A program made the position numbers and the translations under genes. A stretch of 64,000 nucleotides of DNA from Usnea hakonensis (lineage: Eukaryota > Ascomycota > Lecanoromycetes > Lecanorales > Parmeliaceae), in the NCBI GenBank assembly GCA_013423325.1, contig BLJB01000130.1, forward strand, positions 62,001 through 126,000. The letters run 5' to 3'. The stretch's first letter is position 1, and every line of letters starts with the position of its first letter. The notes beneath the pieces were generated by a model. It was not told the origin of the DNA and ran no database searches. It saw only the letters and a list, made by a program, of their open reading frames with translations. Shown here piece after piece: positions 56,762-64,000 of this stretch.

Positions 56762-58138
56762 TCAATTCCCTGGTTCTTCCACACCCTCTGTCTCTTCGAG
56801 ACCTCTCAGAAACGCATCGATTTCTCTTGGCTCTGTGATACCCCAGACGCCGCCCCCTCTAATCGTGTCCTTTCCCCTCATGCCTACCTCCTTGCCTACT
56901 AGATTTCGCCCGACTTTTCCCGGTCCAATGCCGACCCAACGTCTCACTCCTTCCTCTTGATCGAGCCACCGTATGCTATCCCACCTTCGCAGGTTTCCGA
57001 GTCAGCATTGCATATTCAAACCAAGCGCGGTGTCCTGAATACATGATTGAAATATTACTCACCAGCGAACAGTCTCCACACATTGCCTGGACAGTAAATC
57101 CTTCAACTGATTTACGTCGCTAAAGGGTCTAGCGCTGATGTTGCTGACGCATGGGAACAAAGCCTGTTCGAATTCGATCTTTGTCTTGTCCAAAAGATCC
57201 CGCATCATTGTTTCTGCTGGCGCCATGATTGGGGAATGAAACGGCGAGTCAGTCGCAAGCCTCACAGCTCTTGGATCATGACCACCGAATTGCCTCAGAT
57301 TTACCAGAAGCGCCTGTATCTTCTCAATGCTTCCGCTGAGTACGATTTGATTTTTACTGTTGATGTTTGCGATTACCACCTTTTCGATCGACGGCGTGTG
57401 GCTTGCTGAGTCGGCTCTGCCACCCTCGCTGACCCCGTGGCCTAGAAAACCGTGTATCGCTTCGATAAGACTTGAAAGTCGATCAGGCTCGCATACCACT
57501 GCGACCATGCCGTACTCCCCACCTTCGGTTCTCGTAGCATCCCTACTACATCTGGCCATGCTTTCTGCCCTCCTGGTCACCATTCTCAAAGCATCGTCAT
57601 AATGTAGATGCCCACTGCTGACTAAAGCTGCAAATTCTCCGAGACTGTGACCCAGACACACATCCACTCTCTTCCCAGTATCGAACCCGAACCCTTGCTC
57701 AAGGACGCGTAGTATCATTATTGAAGTAGCCATGATGGCGGGTTGAGCATTTGGGGTAGCAGTGAGGATTGAATTGGGTCCTTCTGCGATGATTTTCGAG
57801 AGCGGCGTGGAGAGAATGTGATCCATTTCTTGGAGGAAGGGATCGCAGATATGTGGGAAGCTGGAGACCCACGCAGTAGTCATGCCAATACGCTGTACAC
57901 CTTGACCTGAGCACAGAGCGGTTAGCGATAGGAACTTGTAGAGGTGATCAGTGGAGTAACCTGGAAAGAAGAGGGCAGTCTTTGGACGGGATGTTGCGAT
58001 TGCTGATGCCCATCTTGTACAGCTTGTATTGCACAATGGTGGTACTATTCTGCGTGGAGAGTGGAAGGTTTTGTGTAAGCGATGCGGGCTACGACTGCCC
58101 AGCCAAACCAGGCCGGAAGTAAAGGTTGGGTGCGTCAT
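56762..58138 (-). CDS. MCT1: Mitochondrial malonyl-CoA:ACP transacylase
   Basis: Exons 58138-57961, 57906-57063 and 56984-56762 (introns of 54 and 78 bp) give 414 aa. Mct1 loads malonyl groups onto the mitochondrial acyl carrier protein for type II fatty-acid and lipoate synthesis. Motifs: FFPGQGVQRIGM (spanning splice 1), nucleophile GHSLGEFAAL (Ser147), QPAIMATS and SPFHSPIM with the catalytic His; the C-terminal VETVRWWDSIRWL spans splice 2, and IGPGKVGRNLV is typical. The N-terminus is Arg/Ser/Thr-rich without acids, a good mitochondrial presequence. The last 60 residues are a Gly/Arg/Glu-rich tail. The frame is open for seven codons before ATG 58138 but has no other ATG. It lies 286 bp downstream of NDUFS7 on the same strand. 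Confidence 0.93.
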
Positions 58139-58424
58139 CTCGTACAAGTGGTGCACCAAGCCGTAATGGCAAATGTGCTCCGTAACCAGCAGTCACCATT
58201 GTGGTGTGAATGTCACAAAAGTTTCATCTTCATGTTTGAAGAGTTCGTCTAGGAATAAGGATGCGGGCAGATGGATGGCGAATGCGAATGCCCCCGAGGT
58301 CTTGGCGTTTACCCTACAAAGGTTCAACAGAGCTAAATTCTATCATCAAGAATGCCATAAATTTGGCTATTGCATGTACATATCGCTGAGACTACCAGAA
58401 AACGCCAGCTATACACCCAAACTT

Positions 58425-59360
58425 TCACTTTCGATACCACATGCGCGTTATCCCTAAATGTGCGGGTTAGCATTGACTGTTCAGAAAGCGCACTGCTTGT
58501 ACGACAGATATGCCTGAATGGCGAAAGGATTGAGGTAAGAGAACGCCCCAAGACAAATATACTTACGTGTATGGCGCATCTTCTTTTGTAATTGAAAGAT
58601 TCCGTACATCAATGCTTCGCTTGTAGGCGGGCATCCGGGGACGTAAATGTCCACAGGCACAATCCTGTCACACCCTCTTGTGACACTGTAACTGTAATGA
58701 TAATAACCTCCTCCGTTCGCGCATGAGCCCATGCTAATGACCCATCTCGGTTCCGGCATCTGATCATATACTTGACGTAGCGCAGGAGCCATCTTGTTGG
58801 TGAGTGTGCCAGCAACAATCATCACATCTGATTGTCGAGGCGACGCACGGAATATTATACCCAAGCGATCTTGGTCATATCGAGGTGTCGAAAGATGCAT
58901 CATTTCTATGGCGCAACAAGCAAGACCAAACGTCATAGGCCACAGGGAGCTTTGACGTGCCCAATTGGCAACCTGATCCATGGTTGTTCTGGAGAGGGGA
59001 GGCTATCAGCTATACCTTCGGGCCAAAGAGACATTGTAGAGAAGTGAGACAAACAAGGCATATTGCATGGCCCCCTCTTTCTTTTCTTGACTCGGCAGGG
59101 GAACTTCCCTTCGAGGCTTGCCAGTGACGCTAAGCGGTGGGCTTTGCGCTTCACGAGATGGTGTGACCTCTGTCGTAGCAGACTTTGACGCTGTTGAGGA
59201 AATGAACGCTGATGGGCCTGCCCGGAATGGAAAAAGGGCAGAAGCTGGTTTGGCTGTTGAGAAGCATAAGTAGGGTTAGTCGTGGGTGGCAATCATAAAG
59301 GCTTGAAGAAACATTACCTCGCACTGCCATTGAGAGTGCTAATCTGGTATTACAAAGCAT
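58425..59360 (-). CDS. NADH:ubiquinone oxidoreductase PSST subunit (NDUFS7, 20 kDa)
   Basis: Exons 59360-59318, 59253-59055, 58988-58567 and 58453-58425 (introns of 64, 66 and 113 bp) give 230 aa. This mitochondrial complex I subunit carries Fe-S cluster N2, the last electron carrier before ubiquinone. The N2 ligands are all present: FGLACCAIEMM (Cys105, Cys106), SMGSC (Cys170) and VPGCPPTSEAL (Cys200). The N-terminal 60-70 residues are Ala/Ser/Thr/Arg-rich, a mitochondrial presequence. EGAMQYALTTMDQVANWARQ is formed across splice 2. The last exon adds only nine codons, ITRMWYRK plus stop. The length and end fit fungal orthologues. Confidence 0.96.
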
Positions 59361-59485
59361 GATGAAGAATGACAAAGATTGCTGCTAAAGAGAGAGAGTT
59401 GGTGTTTTCGAGTTGAAAATGTTGTGGCGTGGGGGAATGAATTGGAAAATGTACATGTAAGTTTTAGGTTCTCAATCGCAATGGT

Positions 59486-59902
59486 TTAGCGTGACCAGCT
59501 AAAACGGTTTAGTGAACGCGGCAGATCCTTTTGTTTCTCTTTCTCTTTCACTTTCTCTGCATCCCCTGCTTCAACTCTTTCTTCCTTTCGCCCTGAAGTA
59601 TTTTGGCGATAATCGAGATAGTCAAATCTGCCTGTTCGTTGCATCAAGGCGAAAAGAGATTCGCAGAACAAGCTCTGCTCTTCGTCTTCGAAGCGACGTT
59701 CCTCTCTTTGGCTGTCAGACTCCGAAGTACGTGGGGATGATAACCAGCGTTTCAAGTCAGGCATTGATGTCTTTGCCTTGGTCTTGACAGATTGCCAAGC
59801 AGTCTGGACTTTAGAACCGGGTGATGCTGAATTTGCGGCCCTTGGTATGCCTGCTGAGTTGGTGGCTCTGGTTTGGTCGTCGGATGGTCTGCTGAAGCTC
59901 AT
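59486..59902 (-). CDS. Small hypothetical protein
   Basis: A single frame of 138 aa from ATG 59902. Not recognised. Polar throughout, with a central KRWLSSPRTSESDSQREERR and a Lys/Glu-rich end (EKVKEKEKQKDL). No signal peptide or membrane helix. It sits upstream of NDUFS7 on the same strand. It may be a real intronless gene, but a chance frame is possible. Confidence 0.45.
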   Translation of the reverse strand: MSFSRPSDDQTRATNSAGIPRAANSASPGSKVQTAWQSVKTKAKTSMPDLKRWLSSPRTSESDSQREERRFEDEEQSLFCESLFALMQRTGRFDYLDYRQNTSGRKEERVEAGDAEKVKEKEKQKDLPRSLNRFSWSR

Positions 59903-60696
59903 GGCCACGTCGTTGAGAGTGCTCCAGCGCTAGAGGAGCGAGTTCCATCATCCTCTGGTGTACGAGTACATGAGAGCTGATGATGATGAGGGCAAAAGAC
60001 TAAGAGATCAGAAACATGAATCTGTACCTAATTCGTACTTGCCAAATGTCGTTTGAATGTTGTACTACTCCAGATTATTTGGCAATGCCTTCCGGCTGTT
60101 TGAGATTGGTCCTCAACCACAAGCCTACCACCATGCAACCAATCTTCAAATTATCACACTGCGCATGCCACCTTTTACACTCTGTGTTTCATGTGTACTA
60201 GTCCTTTTAATTAGGCATTCGTTACATGCTTTACATGCTTTACCCATGTTTTCATCTCAGAACATACAAATTCATCTTCCACTCAGCCAGCGGATCATGT
60301 TCACCATCCTTCAGCAAAAGCAGTTCTTGCAGCTCGAACCACCGTGCCAGATCTAAAACCACTTGTCGTCACTCTACGTCTGACTGCTTGTCTATAAGCG
60401 TTTAGATTGAAGATGAGTATTTGGTGCAACGAATTCGAAAATTGCGCATTGCATTGGCTGTCATGAACTCTTGTTTGGGAACGTTTGCAACAGTGTCAGG
60501 AACACGTGGATGATTTGCTGCTGATGAAAGAATGCAAGGGATGCATTCTTCCATTCCAGAACGTGCTAGACTCACGCAAAGTATGGTATTCCTTCAGCAC
60601 AAAAGATGTGGATGACTATGACTGAGAATTCGGATAACTCATGGTCCGGGGCTCTATCCACGTTGTTATTCCTGCCGCATTCCACACCAATCTGGG
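59903..60696. other. Intergenic, no gene seen
   Basis: Nothing recognised. It contains the perfect tandem pair TTACATGCT at 60222-60239. Confidence 0.5.
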
Positions 60697-60703
60697 TATA
60701 AAA
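60697..60703 (+). promoter_or_regulatory. TATA box of cysteine-rich peptide gene
   Basis: TATAAAA, 111 bp upstream of ATG 60808. Confidence 0.6.
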
Positions 60704-60807
60704 GTGGCGCTCCATCTCCTTCCATTCTACTTCTCCATATACCCATGAACTTTTGTCAAACTAAGCATCCTTTTTCGGAAAAATCGGTATCTTCAATCCA
60801 CGCGATC

Positions 60808-61264
60808 ATGTTTCCCCTCAAAGCCATCATTGCTCTTAGCATGATATTCTCCTCTCTGGCTGTTGGCCTAGTGGAGCCAATGCCCGAAGCTGTCGCTGCG
60901 GCTCCTGTAGAGGCGGAAAATGCGGTAGCACCCCGAGAGATAGAGTGAGGACTCCGCTTTCCCGCCATTGGTATCAATACTCGTGTGCTAATGGACATCA
61001 GGCTCCCGAATCCTCTTCAAGCTTGTACCCCTGCTGGAGGTAGGTCATCCGATCTTCAAAGTTTTGCTACAACATTGTCGTTCGATCTGCTCCAGATGGT
61101 GTCTCATATCGTCCTCCCTAGGTTCATGCAAAACATTGGCCGCCCTCACTTGTTGTACAGGATACGTTTGCATGGCTACAGGGTCTCTTTCTGGAACATG
61201 CCAGCTCCTGAGCCTAACTTTGACCACGACCCTTAAGGCAACGGCGACAAAGAAGCCGGCATAG
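60808..61264 (+). CDS. Small secreted cysteine-rich (knottin-like) protein
   Basis: Exons 60808-60944, 61002-61039 and 61122-61264 (introns of 57 and 82 bp) give 105 aa. A hydrophobic signal segment (about 5-20) is followed by an Ala/Glu/Pro-rich pro-region to about 50. The mature part has six cysteines spaced C-x6-C-x7-C-C-x4-C-x9-C (Cys54, 61, 69, 70, 75, 85), the order of an inhibitor cystine knot, then a Thr/Leu/Lys tail. The six-cysteine set appears only when both introns are removed: the pattern's first Cys is in exon 2, the others in exon 3. A canonical TATA box lies upstream. The protein is unrecognised; it may be a secreted effector or defence-type peptide, but that is inferred from size and cysteines only. 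Confidence 0.72.
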
Positions 61265-61594
61265 CGCCTGCGAATACCTGAATAGACACTCTCAAGATTG
61301 CGATGTGTTGTGGAGATCGATACGGGCTTTCTCAATGTTCTTTTGGCAGAATAGACTGCATCTTAATAAATCATCGCGTGGGAAGGGGGCTCTTAAGTGA
61401 TAGAAGGGGCAATTAGAATGAAGTCAGGTGGTAATGATATGAGCAAATCTAATCAAATCCAATGAAATTATGACCTAGCGATAGTCCAATGAGCCCACCC
61501 TTTGTAGGGCAGTATCAGTAGCTTCCCAGGGCCCGCTTAGCCTAAAAACTTCTCCAAACGACTAGTAGCTCCGTCCTGATCACCAGTGCCCACC
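61265..61594. other. Intergenic, no gene seen
   Basis: 330 bp between the cysteine-rich gene and TRAPPC2L. No coding sequence seen. Confidence 0.5.
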
Positions 61595-62239
61595 ATGGCA
61601 ACTCCATCGATAGCATGTATAGGTATTATAGGCAAACATGTAGTCCTCACAAATCCACTCTGCTTCATCATCATCCACAGACTAACGCTTCGACAGGACA
61701 ACCCTCTTCACATCGCCCTCTTCCGCCCTCACACCACCACACCCTCCGCGCACCTCGAGTTCTCCTTTCTGCTAAACGCCTCCCTCGACATCTTTGATGC
61801 CCGGGCTCGAGACCGGAACCGCGTCGATCAAGACCTGGGTATGCTACAGGCGATCGATGAGCGGCTGAGTATTTGGGGCTGGGAAACGGGGACGGGGACG
61901 AGGTTTGCGGTTGTGGTAGATGCGTGGGGGAAAAGTGGGATCAAGGGAGCGCGGGGGTTATTAGACGGGGATTTAAAGGGCGTGAGTTGCTGGCTTTGGT
62001 CTCTACAGGGAGAATGAGGGAGGGTGGAGAAATGCTGACATGTGGGGTACTAGGCTTTTAAGGCGCTGCAGACAGCGTATATACGGCTGTTGCAAAATCC
62101 ATTCTACGTGCCGGATGATCATAAGCCTGTAGCTGTTGCTAGTGGAAGAAGAAAGGGAAGCCAAATCACAAGCAAGAAATTTATTGACGAGGTCGAGAGA
62201 ATAGGCGAGACATGGAAGCCAGGTATGAGTGTAGTATGA
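61595..62239 (+). CDS. TRAPP complex subunit TRAPPC2L (Tca17-like, sedlin fold)
   Basis: Exons 61595-61639, 61697-61981 and 62054-62239 (introns of 57 and 72 bp) give 171 aa. Tca17/TRAPPC2L is a longin-fold subunit that stabilises the TRAPP Rab-GEF complex in Golgi traffic. Family blocks: ACIGIIGKHDNPLHIALF (spanning splice 1), HLEFSFLLNASLDIFDAR, QDLGMLQAIDERLSIWGWET and, after splice 2, AFKALQTAYIRLLQNPFYVP. The final KFIDEVERIGETWKPG closes the longin fold. Sedlin proper (Trs20) has a different start, so TRAPPC2L is preferred. The protein is slightly longer than animal forms. Confidence 0.9.
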
Positions 62240-62672
62240 AGACCTGGACAAGGTCTCGATGTCTTACGCTAAGACTGTAATTGATGTGCCTGCTGGATAC
62301 GTCGACGTACTGTGTTAATCCGAGACGAAGCAGAGTGCTGTGTCTGTTACTACCCCTGAAGAAGACTGTCGACCCATGATGTGTTGGCCTGACTTTTGAA
62401 ACCAGGAAGCATCATTATCAAGAAGATCATCCCCATGGTCTGGGTCCTCCATTCGTCTACTACGGCAAACGCTTTAATCGAATGGAAGATTGTCGGTGAA
62501 AATCAGATCTGAAGAGGGTCGATTCACCTAGCCCACTACACACGTTAGCTCATATCCGTCTTTCGGCTCAGGCTTTTCATCTCAATACTAGACCTCAGTG
62601 ACTATTCACAACCTTTTGACTCTTCAGGAACGCTATTTATAGGCCTCATTCAATTTTACCCCATTCACCAAC
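62240..62672. other. Intergenic, promoter of the ubiquitin-like gene
   Basis: 433 bp with no gene. A TATTTATAG element at 62634-62642 is a possible core promoter 31 bp before ATG 62673. Confidence 0.45.
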
Positions 62673-63704
62673 ATGCAAATCACAGTCCAAATGCTCGATG
62701 GGTCCATCGCACCCTTCAAAGTCAGATCAAGCATCACCATCGCTAGCCTCAAAGCTAAGATGGAACCGTGGCAGTCTATGAAAGGAAGAGCCTTGCTGCA
62801 TCATGATGTGCAGTTAGAGGACCGTAGTACTCTCAGTTCTGTTCCTGGCATAAAGGAGGGCACTATCCTCAGAGTTGACAAGCACCTATCACCGATGAAG
62901 AGGAAGACTACTAAGAAAAGGGTCATGAGCGGTCCTGTAAGCTTGGCAGTAGATGAAGATGTGATGGAATCGATCGAGGACTCTGGTGACGATGAGGAGA
63001 TGTCTGGTGACAAAGACGAGCCATTACCTAGCAGCAAACGAAAATGCCTGTCAAGAGTTTCGGCAGCCACCGTGGATAACTTTGTCGATGACGCTATTAC
63101 TTCTAATGCTCCACGAGAAGAGGCGCTAGTACTAGACGAGATGAGCAATGATTCTCTAAGTGTCGGAGACACAGGCTTGAGCCATAGTGTGTTGGCGCTT
63201 CGTATTGGTAGGAAGGAGAAAATGAAAGACAGTGCCCACGAACGAGCTCTTATCTCGGCTCCCCAAGCGCAAGAGTCAGGCCATCGCTCGCACTTCTTTG
63301 GAAACATCTCCAGCCCGCCTCCAGCATACCCAGACACAAGGCTTACAGCCAGCGCTCATGCGCCTAACTGTACGAAAGCTCCCTCATCTCGCCTGGATCT
63401 CATGGAAGACGATGCCACGACTTTCCTAGCTGGCATCAACGCCGCTGCTACGGAGACGGAGGGACTGCCACCACATTCGGGGACGAGGCCTGGGGATGGT
63501 GCCTTATCCACCCGATGCAATGCTTGTGGTCGCGCGTGTTGGTGCATCGGGGCTCCGTTAGCTACATCGAACAGTGTGATGCCTGCAGAGGACACTATTC
63601 AGGGACGAGAAGCTGCGTCCACCAGTGGCAATCTTGACGCACGTCTGTCAGTAGAGAGATATTCCAAGGACCAGCGCGCACAATCTGTCTGGACTGGAAT
63701 GTGA
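62673..63704 (+). CDS. Protein with N-terminal ubiquitin-like domain
   Basis: A single exon of 343 aa. Residues 1-72 follow the ubiquitin fold pattern: MQITVQMLDGSIAPFKV, then ITIASLKAKM, then LEDRSTLSS and IKEGTILRV, lining up with ubiquitin MQIFVKTL, TIENVKAKI, LEDGRTLSD and KESTLHLV. There is no C-terminal Gly-Gly, so it is a fused domain rather than a conjugatable modifier. The rest is low-complexity: a basic stretch (MKRKTTKKRVM), an acidic block (EDSGDDEEMSGDKDE), a Lys/Arg cluster and, near residue 275, a small CNACGRACWC motif that could bind metal. No orthologue is known to me. Confidence 0.75.
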   Translation: MQITVQMLDGSIAPFKVRSSITIASLKAKMEPWQSMKGRALLHHDVQLEDRSTLSSVPGIKEGTILRVDKHLSPMKRKTTKKRVMSGPVSLAVDEDVMESIEDSGDDEEMSGDKDEPLPSSKRKCLSRVSAATVDNFVDDAITSNAPREEALVLDEMSNDSLSVGDTGLSHSVLALRIGRKEKMKDSAHERALISAPQAQESGHRSHFFGNISSPPPAYPDTRLTASAHAPNCTKAPSSRLDLMEDDATTFLAGINAAATETEGLPPHSGTRPGDGALSTRCNACGRACWCIGAPLATSNSVMPAEDTIQGREAASTSGNLDARLSVERYSKDQRAQSVWTGM

Positions 63705-64000
63705 GGATTGCTGATGACGATGCCCTTGCTGCTTGTGGGCATGCTGTTGTGGCATATGGAATTGGACGGGCCGCCAGAGTCTTGATGCAGTGCGGAGGCT
63801 TGGAGTGATGCTCTTAGAGTGCAGTGTGGGTATTGCTGAAATAGGGGCTGACCCTTGGGGGGCTTTTCGATGATGCTTGAACACCTATTTACGATCAGAT
63901 GTGTTTCTAAATGTACATCTTGATGGCGTATGAGAGAGAGGGAGAGAGAAATTCACAGTGGCGCTTTCTTTCTCTCTCCACCCGAAAAAGGAGCTAGCCG
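63705..64000. other. 3' flank with GA-rich tract
   Basis: No gene is seen. A GA-rich tract (about 63931-63951) lies near the edge of the window. Confidence 0.5.

Noticed and set aside
56274..56765. 163-codon minus frame next to the MCT1 stop
   Set aside because: No recognisable motif; overlaps the MCT1 stop codon by four bases and appears to be a chance frame.
58430..58591. Plus-strand frames over the NDUFS7 3' end
   Set aside because: They oppose the last NDUFS7 intron and exon, whose splice signals and terminal motif are clear on the minus strand.
1..64000. CRISPR arrays, rRNA, insertion sequences and virus-like genes
   Set aside because: No regularly spaced repeats, rRNA signature, or transposase, reverse transcriptase or capsid-like motif was seen.

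Overview
The window is nuclear DNA of a filamentous ascomycete (Pezizomycotina); the class cannot be fixed from the sequence alone. The evidence is short GT-AG introns of about 42-82 bp in most genes, fungal-only families (Zn(II)2Cys6 factor, glutaminase A type enzyme, YPI1, Swc4, Rix7, a conserved fungal polytopic membrane protein) and compact genes separated by AT-richer gene-poor stretches. I rebuilt exon structures by hand from splice signals and reading-frame continuity. Every multi-exon model given here sums to a whole number of codons.

Left third (1-24.8 kb): YPI1 phosphatase-1 regulator, a secreted pepsin-like aspartic protease, a conserved hypothetical, a tandem DUF3072 protein, an F-box protein, a T1-type guanyl ribonuclease, an NmrA/SDR-type NAD(P)-binding protein, the tiny three-exon MZT1 gene, the CUE-domain protein CUE5, an HSL-type esterase, an eight-pass fungal membrane protein and a BCS1-like AAA ATPase. 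Long gene-poor gaps lie at 3.5-6.1, 7.8-9.2, 15.1-17.1 and 20.7-23.3 kb.

Middle (24.8-44.6 kb): a decayed thiamine-diphosphate enzyme (acetolactate-synthase-like) pseudogene and a telomere-like motif, then a dense housekeeping block: a DHX35-like helicase, PITH-domain protein, VPS20 and RIX7 (VPS20 and RIX7 diverge from one 185-bp spacer). A repeat-bearing gap (33.4-35.8 kb) is followed by an 11-exon secreted glutaminase, a PAP2 lipid phosphatase, SWC4 and a p24 cargo receptor.

Right third (44.9-64 kb): an unrecognised 645-aa disordered protein with a GC-AG intron, HEM2, a short-chain dehydrogenase, a fusion of a Zn(II)2Cys6 DNA-binding domain to a maltose/sugar O-acetyltransferase, mitochondrial MCT1 next to the complex I subunit NDUFS7, a cysteine-rich secreted peptide gene, the TRAPP subunit TCA17/TRAPPC2L and a protein with an N-terminal ubiquitin-like domain.

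There is no obvious biosynthetic cluster. Genes linked by function are VPS20, the p24 protein and TRAPPC2L (membrane traffic), and MCT1 with NDUFS7 (mitochondrial acyl-carrier/complex I). The most unusual items are the transcription-factor/acetyltransferase fusion, the decayed ThDP enzyme, the nested CGG palindromes upstream of the NmrA-like gene, the knottin-like peptide and the apparently leaderless T1 ribonuclease.
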